Part shown: positions 26,370 to 33,986 of the stretch, piece by piece
Position numbering within the stretch: the stretch's first letter is position 1
How the letters are laid out: each line of letters begins with the position of its first letter
Source: Chloroflexi bacterium TSY
GTDB taxonomy: Bacteria; Chloroflexota; Anaerolineae; Caldilineales; Caldilineaceae
Reading direction: 5' to 3'
Assembly (NCBI GenBank): GCA_019217005.1
Contig: JAHBNG010000005.1
Coordinates: 124,001-188,000, forward strand
DNA length: 64,000 nt
Made by a program: the position numbers and the translations under genes
The notes under the pieces: generated by a model
Told to the model about the DNA's origin: nothing
Seen by the model: the letters and a program-made list of their open reading frames with translations, nothing else
The model's database searches: none

Positions 26370-28109
26370 CTATTCCGCTGGCCCCAAGGTGCCATCCATA
26401 ATTTGGAGCACCACGAATGAATCGGCGTATGGACTATTCTTGTAGATGGGATCGTCGTCTGGTAACCAGCCAGAGGCAAAGCGACTCGGAACTGGATTAT
26501 TACCATAACGTTCCCACAACGGAATTTGCGGCAATAGCTCATTGTAGGCCAATGCGACAGTACTGATGAGCTCTTTCTGAGCCTCTGCATCATTGCCCGA
26601 ACCAGCTGCGTCAATAACGTCGAGCAAATTGAGATCGCCAACTGAATCTGTGCTGACATTTACATCAAATGACATTCCTGGGTTATCAACGCTACCAGAT
26701 TCTGCGCTTCCCGTGGCCGTGGCCGCAGCGTTGTGTGTGGTCAGGTTGTTGTTCAGTGCAAAGTGTGGATGAGGATTGCCTGCACCCCAGCCACGAATGG
26801 CCAACTGGAATTTGCCTTCGTTGACATCAATTGGATGCTGTTGGAAGTTAACACCACGGAAGGCAGTCTTGAAACCAAAGGCCGTCAGCTGTTCAGCTGT
26901 ATTTTCGGCAGCGGCAGACCAATCAGAGAACTCAGCAGGTGCCGTCAGTTCCCATTCCATGCGGGCACCGGTATCGTCCAGCCAAACACCATCATCATCA
27001 CGTGTAAAGCCAATGCTGGTCAGCAATTCTTCGGCTTTGTCCAGGTCTTGTTGATAGGGATTGAGTGTTGCCTTGGCTTCGTCGGTTAACCAAAGATCGG
27101 TCAAGTTATCTGAGAAACCACACATACAAGCCTGCCGCACTTCTTTCATCTCAAATGGGTGAATTGTGTGATTGAAGTAAAGAGCTGGACCGCTGTAAAT
27201 GGGGGCCCGAATGATGCGATAACCCAATGACTGGAACTCTTTTTCAGTTGCTGGTGGAAAGCCGTGGGTGGCATAATCGACATCACCAGCCAAGACCAAG
27301 GGCGTGACCACAGGTGTTTCGCCATTGTAGTTCACCATCCGATCAAAGCGGACAGAATCGGCCATAAACGAGGTCTCTACTTTGTTGAGAATCATTTGAG
27401 ATTCGGTGATGCTATTCGGGTCAATCTGATAGGGACCAAGTACGACCATCTCCTCTGGGCGAAGTTCATTGAATTCTTGCAAGAGCGACTTCCACTCCTC
27501 ATCTTCGTTGGTCTTGCCATCTGCAACCAATGCGGCCACCTGACTTGCAAAGTCGCCATAGACCGAGGATGCGGTGATATGCATTTCGCGTAGCACGCGG
27601 CGCGGAACCGTTGTGGAGGGTTCGGTTAGAATAAAGTCAACCGTAAAATCGTCGACGGCCACGACGTCATCCAGAAAACGCCAGACAGCCTGACTGAGCA
27701 AACGCGAGATCATAAAGGTATCCACGACATCTTGTGAGGTGAAGTCACTGCCGTCACTCCACTTGGCACCTTGCACAATATTCACGCGCAACGTTACGTC
27801 ATCAACCCACTCCCACGATTCGCCGGCAACGGGCACCCAAGAACCATCTGACCACATTTGCATAAATAGAGGCGGCTCCATCAACGCTCGATAGATACCA
27901 AGCGTCATGCCATTGCTCACCCAGGTGTTAAAGTGGCCAGTTGGCGGTGGTGCGTAAGGCCAGGCTGGATGGAACTCTGCCACACCAGATCCTCCATCAC
28001 CTGCTGCCTGGGCGCCACCTGTATCGCTGGCTGGTGGAGTTGGTGCGGAACAAGCACTCAGGACCAAGGCCAGAATTAAGACGATTGCTGACAAGAATCG
28101 TTTATTCAT
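26370..28109 (-). CDS. Peptide-type ABC transporter substrate-binding lipoprotein (SBP_bac_5)
   Basis: This 579-residue lipoprotein belongs to the DppA/OppA class. The signal ends in the lipobox LSAC (Cys20). VTLRVNIVQGAKWSDGSDFTSQDVVDTF is the family signature near residue 110, and VVLGPYQI and PALYFNHTIHPFEMKEVRQA follow. The piece after VRQA (CMCGFSDNLTDLW) is shorter and unlike the usual 'AIAYAIDR' continuation, so a small deletion is possible. It would bind oligopeptides, or sugars, at the cell surface. No permease or ATPase gene is adjacent, so it is an orphan here. A MITE ends 10 bases before the ATG; the AGAAAG ribosome site is partly in the junction. Confidence 0.85.
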   Translation of the reverse strand: MNKRFLSAIVLILALVLSACSAPTPPASDTGGAQAAGDGGSGVAEFHPAWPYAPPPTGHFNTWVSNGMTLGIYRALMEPPLFMQMWSDGSWVPVAGESWEWVDDVTLRVNIVQGAKWSDGSDFTSQDVVDTFMISRLLSQAVWRFLDDVVAVDDFTVDFILTEPSTTVPRRVLREMHITASSVYGDFASQVAALVADGKTNEDEEWKSLLQEFNELRPEEMVVLGPYQIDPNSITESQMILNKVETSFMADSVRFDRMVNYNGETPVVTPLVLAGDVDYATHGFPPATEKEFQSLGYRIIRAPIYSGPALYFNHTIHPFEMKEVRQACMCGFSDNLTDLWLTDEAKATLNPYQQDLDKAEELLTSIGFTRDDDGVWLDDTGARMEWELTAPAEFSDWSAAAENTAEQLTAFGFKTAFRGVNFQQHPIDVNEGKFQLAIRGWGAGNPHPHFALNNNLTTHNAAATATGSAESGSVDNPGMSFDVNVSTDSVGDLNLLDVIDAAGSGNDAEAQKELISTVALAYNELLPQIPLWERYGNNPVPSRFASGWLPDDDPIYKNSPYADSFVVLQIMDGTLGPAE

Positions 28110-28119
28110 ATAACTTTCT

Positions 28120-28274
28120 GGGGTGGTTCAGAATTAGGTTTACACTTTTGATACATAGATAAAAATCTATATGAGGTCATTTTCTGCCTGAGCATGGCTC
28201 AAAGTAGAAAATATAAACATCTTTTCTCTTTGCAAAAATGTAAACCTAATTGTCCGCCTAAAATGAACCACCCC
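28120..28274. mobile_element. 155-bp MITE, family 1, copy B
   Basis: This copy has the same length and nearly the same sequence as copies A and C, in the opposite orientation to both (it starts GGGGTGGTTCAGAATTAGG). The flanks (TAACTTTCT and AATAGAAAC) do not form a direct repeat, unlike the other two, so one flank has changed or recombined. It supplies the sequence just upstream of the binding-protein gene. The rest of the gap to 28449 shows no gene. Confidence 0.9.
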
Positions 28275-28449
28275 AATAGAAACAGCATCAAAATGGGGGG
28301 AAATGCCAGCGGACGATTTAGATTTTGTTGACGTCGCGCCAACAGGTGTCAACAGTTTCTAGTCGGATGATGGATTTGATATCTATCCTACGTGAACTAA
28401 TTCAATCTGTCAAACGGGTGTTGGTTAGGATTCAGCATCGTTGATTTGC

Positions 28450-30642
28450 TCACATAAGAGAGCGAGCCCATTCGAGCAATGCGTCTACTCTTTCGTTTGT
28501 ATCCGCCTCGGCGAAGATACGTAGAAGTGGTTCGGTACCGGAAAAACGTAGAAGCAACCAATTGTCGTGTTCCAGATAGAATTTTGTTCCATCCGTGGTC
28601 GTTATCTTGACTACGCGACAGCCAGCAATTTCCTTGGGGGCAGATTCCGCTAATTTGCGCGGCAGAACGATCTTCATGTCTGGCGTTGCAGGCACATTGA
28701 CCTCACGACTGACCAAGCCCCCGATCGCTGCATAGATCTCCTCCATCATGTCGGAGATGGAGCGCCCTGTCCGAGCAATCATCTCTACCACCAGAGCGCA
28801 AGCAAAGATGCCATCTTTCCCCAAAATGTGTCCTCGAATGCTCAATCCACCACTGCTTTCGCCTGCCAACAAAACGTCATGCTCTTTCATGCTCGCCCCA
28901 ATGTGTTTGAAGCCAACGGGCACTTCATAGCATCTTTCCCCAAAATGGGCTGCAAGCCGATCGAGCAGGTGCGTTGTAGCCAGATTCCGCGTCACGCCTC
29001 CACGCAGCCCCTTGATCCGATGCAGATAATAGTAGAGCAATATCAATAACTCATTGGTGGTCACATAGTTGCCGTTGCGGTCAATAATCGCAATGCGGTC
29101 GGCATCCCCATCCATTGCCAAACCCAGATCGTAGCCCCCGTCGCAAACCGTTGTGCGTAGAAGGTCTAGTGCACCGGGATCTGGAGCAGGCGAACGACCG
29201 CCAAAGAGTGGGTCATGGCGGGAGTGGATGGTGTCCATCCGGCAACGTGCTTCGGTTAAGACGATCTGCAATGCATTTTGGCCGACACCATACATGGGAT
29301 CAACTGCCACACGCAGCTTTGCACAACGAATGGCATGTAGATCGATGAGTGCTTCAACGGCATCAACATATTCATTCGTGTAGTCAACTTCTCGCACCAT
29401 TCCACTGCGCAGAGCGGTGTCGAGATCGATCTTGACCACATGCGAGGGTAGGGTTGCATTGGCTTCTTGTTCAATTTGTTCTATCTGGTTATCGAGCGGG
29501 AGTGAGCCGTCGGTGGCGAATACCTTGAGGCCATTCCATTCCGGTGGATTGTGGCTGGCGGTAAACATCAACCCGTAGGCTACATTTTCTTCAGCTGTTG
29601 CGTAAGTAACGAGGGGGGTTGGAACTGCTTCAGGCAAGAGCTGAACGGGGATGCCATTTCCGGCAAAGACTTCTGACGCGGCTTTTGCAGCTGTGTCAGC
29701 CAAAAAACGGCGATCAAAGCCGATTAATACGCCATCCTTTTCGCGTGTTTGCCGAATCACATCATTCGCTAGTGCCTGACAGAGCCTCCGCACGTTATCA
29801 AGCGTAAAGCCTTCCCCAATCAACGCACGCCACCCACCCGTGCCAAAGCGTATAATGTTGTGCTCCTCAACGCGACGAGGGCGCAACTGACGCTTTTCCA
29901 AAATGAGAGACGCTTGTGCGAGGTCGTCTGCTGTATTGATGCCTTGTAATTCATCTTCATCCAGGACACGGTAGCTTTCAATCACCGAACCACTTTGAAT
30001 CAAGCGTCGGATACAAGCTGTAAAGGGAATGCCTCTGTCATATTGATGACTTTGTACCACTTGTTCTAAAGCTGGCCAGAGAACGTTTGCCTCGACAATG
30101 TAGACGCCCATATTAAATTCAGTAATTTGTTGGACGTCGGATGATGCATGTTGATCTTCGATAATATCGACGATGTTGCCCGTTTGGGATCGTATAATGC
30201 GCCCAGCTTTTAGCGCTCTGTCTGTGTGACCAGTTACGAGAGTCAGGCTTGCCTGCTTTAGGCGGTGCCGATGAATCAGTCCAAGGATTGTAGAGCGGCG
30301 AAAGAATGGTCGATCCCCATGAAGGATGAGGAGACTGCCGTCAAATTCTTCCAAAGCGGCACGGGCTTGTGCAACGGCGTGGCCTGTGCCTTGGGCGATG
30401 GGTTGTTCTACGTAGTGATAGGACTCGCCCAAGTGTGTTTCAATTGAGTTTTGACGTTTGCTAATGACGAGATAGATATCATCCGGTGTCACATGATGGT
30501 GTGCCAGATTAATCACGTAATCCAAAATTGTCCGATCACCGAGGTTTTGGAGCACCCAAGGATTTAGAGCATTGTCGGAATCGGCTGTTTGACTAGTGTG
30601 ACCGGGTCCTGCCGCAAGGATAATTGCTTTGAGTTTTTTCAT
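28450..30642 (-). CDS. Nucleotidyltransferase-phosphohexomutase fusion
   Basis: Residues 1-230 form a GlmU-like sugar-1-phosphate nucleotidyltransferase: KAIILAAGPG, EQPIAQGTGHAVAQA, LILHGDRPF and ITEFNMGVYIV. The usual PLT/K pattern after AAGPG is altered. From about residue 265 it is a phosphoglucomutase/phosphomannomutase: IRFGTGGWRALIGEGFT, the phosphoserine loop TASHNPPEWNGLK, the metal loop AMDGDADRIAI, the sugar loop GESSGGLS, and FSGTEPLLRI for phosphate binding. The two steps would turn hexose-6-phosphate into hexose-1-phosphate and then NDP-sugar, for surface polysaccharide. The frame is open from 30690, but those codons lie inside a DUF262 remnant; the ATG at 30642 gives MKKLKAIILAAG, the natural start. 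Confidence 0.85.
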   Translation of the reverse strand: MKKLKAIILAAGPGHTSQTADSDNALNPWVLQNLGDRTILDYVINLAHHHVTPDDIYLVISKRQNSIETHLGESYHYVEQPIAQGTGHAVAQARAALEEFDGSLLILHGDRPFFRRSTILGLIHRHRLKQASLTLVTGHTDRALKAGRIIRSQTGNIVDIIEDQHASSDVQQITEFNMGVYIVEANVLWPALEQVVQSHQYDRGIPFTACIRRLIQSGSVIESYRVLDEDELQGINTADDLAQASLILEKRQLRPRRVEEHNIIRFGTGGWRALIGEGFTLDNVRRLCQALANDVIRQTREKDGVLIGFDRRFLADTAAKAASEVFAGNGIPVQLLPEAVPTPLVTYATAEENVAYGLMFTASHNPPEWNGLKVFATDGSLPLDNQIEQIEQEANATLPSHVVKIDLDTALRSGMVREVDYTNEYVDAVEALIDLHAIRCAKLRVAVDPMYGVGQNALQIVLTEARCRMDTIHSRHDPLFGGRSPAPDPGALDLLRTTVCDGGYDLGLAMDGDADRIAIIDRNGNYVTTNELLILLYYYLHRIKGLRGGVTRNLATTHLLDRLAAHFGERCYEVPVGFKHIGASMKEHDVLLAGESSGGLSIRGHILGKDGIFACALVVEMIARTGRSISDMMEEIYAAIGGLVSREVNVPATPDMKIVLPRKLAESAPKEIAGCRVVKITTTDGTKFYLEHDNWLLLRFSGTEPLLRIFAEADTNERVDALLEWARSLM

Positions 30643-30839
30643 TTTATCAGAATATCCTGCCACAGATCTTCCCATTCTTCTTCTGTCCAACTATAATCTC
30701 TTTGAAAGCGCGGTACATGATAGGTCAAATCATTTCCTAGTAATTGACGCAGTGTCTGATTTGATGTATTGAAGTTAATAGTAGATATTGCTTGCACTTT
30801 AGTCCCCAGAACAGAGGCCCTCAGAACAGAGGGCTCCAA
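30639..30839 (-). pseudogene. DUF262 (GmrSD-type) protein, N-terminal remnant
   Basis: The 66 codons encode INFNTSNQTLRQLLGNDLTY followed by HVPRFQRDYSWTEEEWEDLWQDI. This is the N-terminal signature of DUF262 ('xYxVPxFQRxYxWxxxxxxxLWxDI'), known from GmrSD-like type IV restriction enzymes. The frame stops three residues later, where the mutase fusion starts (ATGA-type overlap). Full members have about 500-700 residues, so nearly all is missing. It is a relic of a defence gene joined to an unrelated gene. Confidence 0.7.
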
Positions 30840-30944
30840 AGCAAGAGGTTATCAACGACCCATCAGTGTATCGGTAGTATATAGCCGCCGAGTAAATTCG
30901 TCAATGAGTTCATTGACTCTCTATACATATATGGATACAAACTT

Positions 30945-31658
30945 ATGAAATTATCAGCAATCCAAGCCCTCACGTTTGATGTGTTTGGAACAGTAACAGA
31001 TTGGCGAACAACAATCATCCGCGAAGGGCAACAGCTTGGTTATCAGGAACAACTGGATATCGATTGGAGTCAATTTGCCGATGCGTGGCGGGCGGGATAT
31101 GGCCCATCGATGCATCGGGTGCGTACTGGAGAGCTGCCGTGGATGAACATTGACGCTTTACACGGAATGATTCTGGACGATCTACTGGAGCAGTTCAAGA
31201 TAGCGAACCTAAGCGAGACCGCGCGCGAGCATTTCAATAAAGTCTGGCACAGGCTTGATCCCTGGCCAGATGCAAGAGAAGGGCTAGAGCGCTTGCGGCA
31301 ACGGTTTCTTGTGGCGCCCTTATCCAATGGGAACGTCTCTCTGTTAACAAATATGGCCAAGCACGCCGACCTGCGATGGGACTGTATCCTTTCTGCCGAA
31401 TTGGCCAAACAGTATAAGCCCGATAGAGAGGTCTATCTTTACGCCGCACAACTGCTTGGTCTGGCGCCCGAACAAGTTATGATGGTGGCTGCTCACAATG
31501 GTGATTTGGTGGCCGCACAATCAGTTGGCTTTGCCACAGCCTTTGTCTATCGCCCCAACGAGCATGGTCCCAACCAGCGTACAGACTTGGAGCCAGATCC
31601 CTCGGTTGATATTGTCGCCCGAGACTTCCATGATCTGGCAGATCAGTTGCTTGACTAG
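30945..31658 (+). CDS. Haloacid dehalogenase type II-like HAD hydrolase
   Basis: This 237-residue protein carries all HAD motifs. ALTFDVFGTVTDWRTTI has the nucleophile Asp and the 'FGTxxDW' continuation typical of 2-haloacid dehalogenases (type II). Motif II is APLSNGNVSLL with the Ser/Asn pair, motif III is the Lys in LAKQYKPDREVY, and motif IV is MMVAAHNGDLVAAQSVGFATAFV. In that last motif 'AHNxDL' is the dehalogenase form rather than the 'GDxxxD' of phosphatases. The likely reaction is hydrolytic removal of halide from 2-haloalkanoates, or a related hydrolysis. It stands alone, divergent from the mutase gene. Confidence 0.85.
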   Translation: MKLSAIQALTFDVFGTVTDWRTTIIREGQQLGYQEQLDIDWSQFADAWRAGYGPSMHRVRTGELPWMNIDALHGMILDDLLEQFKIANLSETAREHFNKVWHRLDPWPDAREGLERLRQRFLVAPLSNGNVSLLTNMAKHADLRWDCILSAELAKQYKPDREVYLYAAQLLGLAPEQVMMVAAHNGDLVAAQSVGFATAFVYRPNEHGPNQRTDLEPDPSVDIVARDFHDLADQLLD

Positions 31659-31842
31659 AAGGCTTGAAGACCAATGGCCGCTGCATTTGAACCAAGTTTC
31701 GCAGAGTTGCAAAGTGGCAGGGTGGCGAAGTGATTCACGCGCATCCACGACTCCGCAACCTTGCAACGCTGCAACCTTCTTTTGATAGCCGTATCCACTT
31801 CTTCTGAACTGTGTCATAGACAGTGGCAGACGTGTTTTATAG
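31659..31842. repeat. GTTGCA-rich inverted repeat downstream of the HAD gene
   Basis: Between about 31695 and 31780 the sequence has alternating GTTGCAAAGTGGCAGGGTGG and, on the other arm, CGCAACCTTGCAACGCTGCA. It forms a long imperfect hairpin. No gene is seen; it may act as a terminator or be a dispersed repeat. Confidence 0.4.
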
Positions 31843-31905
31843 TTGGGATGTCCAGTCTGGATGAATGTGGGCGATAAATCAAATAGAATGGACCGGGTAT
31901 CCGGG

Positions 31906-32466
31906 ATGAGCAGTGAAAGACGGCTTCTAGAAGGGGCCCGGAAATATGATAAGCAGATATTGACGGAGATCTACGATCTCTACAGCGATGAGTTGTATCG
32001 GTATGCCATGCGTAGATTGGGCGATGCCGATTTGGCCGAAGAGTGTATTGCCGAGACCTTTAGCCGTTTTTTACAGGCGTTACAACGTGGGAAGGGGCCT
32101 CAGAAATATTTACGCGCCTATCTATATCGAGCAGCTCATAATTGGATGACCAACTATTTTCAACGTCGTCCTCCACATCAGTCAGATATTGATGAACTGC
32201 AAATTGGCAATGATGAGGATTTGCTTGATGCATTTGATAAACAGCAAAAACAGGAGCGGATACGCGCTGCACTCGCCAAGCTGACGCCGGAACAGAGCCA
32301 AGTCGTGATGCTCAAATATTACGAGGGATGGAATAACCGTGAGGTAGCCGAAGTGATCCAAAAGCCAGTTGGATCCGTCAAATCATTACAGCATCGAGCT
32401 CTCGGAGCACTACGTCGCATCCTGTTGCCGAAGGAAGACAAGCCGGTTGAGGACGAGTCATCATGA
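31906..32466 (+). CDS. ECF-type RNA polymerase sigma factor
   Basis: The protein has sigma region 2 (LTEIYDLYSDELYRYAMRRL, then AEECIAETFSRFL) and region 4 (IRAALAKLTPEQSQVVMLKY, then WNNREVAEVIQKPVGSVKSLQHRAL, a helix-turn-helix). It lacks region 3, as ECF sigmas do. The frame is open from a TTG at 31843, but homology begins at SERRLLEG, so the ATG at 31906 is preferred. Its stop overlaps the start of the next gene (ATGA at 32463), so the two are translated together. That gene encodes a membrane protein that probably holds the sigma factor. Confidence 0.88.
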   Translation: MSSERRLLEGARKYDKQILTEIYDLYSDELYRYAMRRLGDADLAEECIAETFSRFLQALQRGKGPQKYLRAYLYRAAHNWMTNYFQRRPPHQSDIDELQIGNDEDLLDAFDKQQKQERIRAALAKLTPEQSQVVMLKYYEGWNNREVAEVIQKPVGSVKSLQHRALGALRRILLPKEDKPVEDESS

Positions 32467-33824
32467 AGGACAGAGAATTATCTGAATATCTGGACGCAAT
32501 TCAAGATGTCCGCGCTCGCAACCCAGAACAGGCAGCTCGGGGGCGGGTGCGGTTTTTGCAAGAGATGGAGGCGCGCCAACCCGAGAAACCCCTTGTCAAA
32601 CAACCTTGGTGGCATCGCCTCCTACAGCCCTTTCAGTCGATTGCCATTTTTCGACATGCAGCAAATTTTGCAATCGCTCTGTTGGTGGTTCTATTGCTTC
32701 TCATTCCAGCCGCGGGTGGTACTGCCTATTCTTCCCAACGTGCATTACCTGGTGATGGACTTTACCTAGCGAAACGAGCGATCGAAGAATTCCAATTGGC
32801 GTTCTCATTTCAAGATATAGAGAAGACTTTGCTGCATACCGAATTTGCAAATCGACGGCTTGGCGAAGTCAAGATACTGATGGAACAACAACGTTTCAAA
32901 GATGTAACGACTGCGACGATCGGTTTTAACGATCATGTAAGCAGAATTGGCAAGTTGACCCAATTGTTGGATAAACAATCAACTGTTGTACAGCAGATTG
33001 AAGAAGAGCTCGTGGACGATGCCAGAGAACTTGCTCAGATTGTCGATAAGCTGCCGGAAACTCTAGAAAAGCCGGACATTATCGCTATCGATATCATTGA
33101 TGATTTTGATGATGTTGATGGTGAATTTGATGATATTGAGAAAGATGGCACTTCTGATGAATCTGATAATCGAGATGACAGAGCCTCGGAGGATAGTTCG
33201 GAGGATGGTGAAGGGCTCAGTGAGGAGGCGCCAGATGATTCCGATCATTCTGCTATTCCCCAGGATGAAGTATTGGATGAGGAAGTTGACAAATTTGATG
33301 AATTTGATCTCTCCGGTCATGAGGAACCTGAGGATGATTCATCTGATGGAGAACTGATTGACGATGAAGAGCGAAGCGAGGAGGAATCAGACGCATTGGA
33401 TGAACCGGACATCCCTGAGGATGAAGGATTGGATGAGGAAATTGACGAGTCTGATGAACCTGAATCCCTCGATCATGAGGAACCAGAGGATGATCCATCC
33501 GATGAGGAACTGGCTGACGACGAAGCACAAAGCGAAGACGAACTAGATGAATTACAAGAATCTGAACCGTTTGATGAAGATGATACTTCAGACGAACCTG
33601 AACCTTTCGATAACCAAGAGTCAGAAGAAGATCGGGATGAAGATGATCCGGATGATCATGAAGAACAAAGTGACGAGGAGCCAGATGCATTAGGCGAACC
33701 GGACATCCCTGAGGATGAAGAGTTAGATGAGGAAGCTGATGAGTCCGATGAATCTGATGATGGTGACAATGATGCTTCAGATAGGGATGAGTCCGAGGAA
33801 GACGAAGAAGAAGACGAGGAGTGA
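32463..33824 (+). CDS. DUF5667-type membrane protein with a long Asp/Glu-rich tail, putative anti-sigma factor
   Basis: Residues 1-60 are cytoplasmic, with 'ELSEYLDAIQDVRARNPEQAARGRVRFLQEM', a segment seen in partners of ECF sigmas. One membrane helix follows (FAIALLVVLLLLIPAAGGTA, about 67-87). Next is a DUF5667-like domain (ALPGDGLYLAKRAIEEFQLA ... LLHTEFANRRLGEVKIL) up to about residue 200. The last about 240 residues are almost only Asp, Glu, Ser and Pro. They are built from repeats of roughly 65 residues around 'DIPEDExLDEExDESDE...EEPEDD'. The tail should lie outside the membrane and could bind calcium or other cations. Role as an anti-sigma factor is inferred from coupling with the sigma gene. 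Confidence 0.75.
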   Translation: MKDRELSEYLDAIQDVRARNPEQAARGRVRFLQEMEARQPEKPLVKQPWWHRLLQPFQSIAIFRHAANFAIALLVVLLLLIPAAGGTAYSSQRALPGDGLYLAKRAIEEFQLAFSFQDIEKTLLHTEFANRRLGEVKILMEQQRFKDVTTATIGFNDHVSRIGKLTQLLDKQSTVVQQIEEELVDDARELAQIVDKLPETLEKPDIIAIDIIDDFDDVDGEFDDIEKDGTSDESDNRDDRASEDSSEDGEGLSEEAPDDSDHSAIPQDEVLDEEVDKFDEFDLSGHEEPEDDSSDGELIDDEERSEEESDALDEPDIPEDEGLDEEIDESDEPESLDHEEPEDDPSDEELADDEAQSEDELDELQESEPFDEDDTSDEPEPFDNQESEEDRDEDDPDDHEEQSDEEPDALGEPDIPEDEELDEEADESDESDDGDNDASDRDESEEDEEEDEE

Positions 33825-33839
33825 GCCACCTATATTCTT

Positions 33840-33918
33840 GAGCGTGTACCACAAAGTGTGTAAACAGGCATCGTTCAGTCAGTGAATCGGTCGCATTTAC
33901 ACACTTTGGGACACACTC
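33840..33918. repeat. Palindromic element (GTGTACCACAAAGTGTGTAAA), 79 bp
   Basis: The left arm GAGCGTGTACCACAAAGTG plus TGTAAA and the right arm TTTACACACTTTGGG plus ACACACTC are inverted copies over about 25 bases. Related elements are at 43614-43750 (two in tandem) and a half at 7332-7357. All lie between genes. Confidence 0.7.
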
Positions 33919-33986
33919 CCAACCATTCTCATTCTATGAGTTCCATTTTGCCCCAGCGTGTATGATACATCATATTGAGTGAACAA

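Noticed and set aside
26370..28109. A complete peptide ABC transporter operon
   Set aside because: Only the binding lipoprotein is present; neighbours are a truncated MFS gene and a mutase fusion, with no permease or ATPase.
30643..30690. Upstream extension of the mutase fusion (MDRRRMGRSV...)
   Set aside because: These codons are the DUF262 remnant read in another frame; homology starts at KKLKAIILAAG.
33253..33852. His/Pro-rich 199-codon minus-strand frame, and the similar one at 38530-39051
   Set aside because: They are the antisense of Asp/Glu codons (GAT/GAA/GAG), which read as His/Leu/Pro-rich sequence; the sense frames have better starts and domains.
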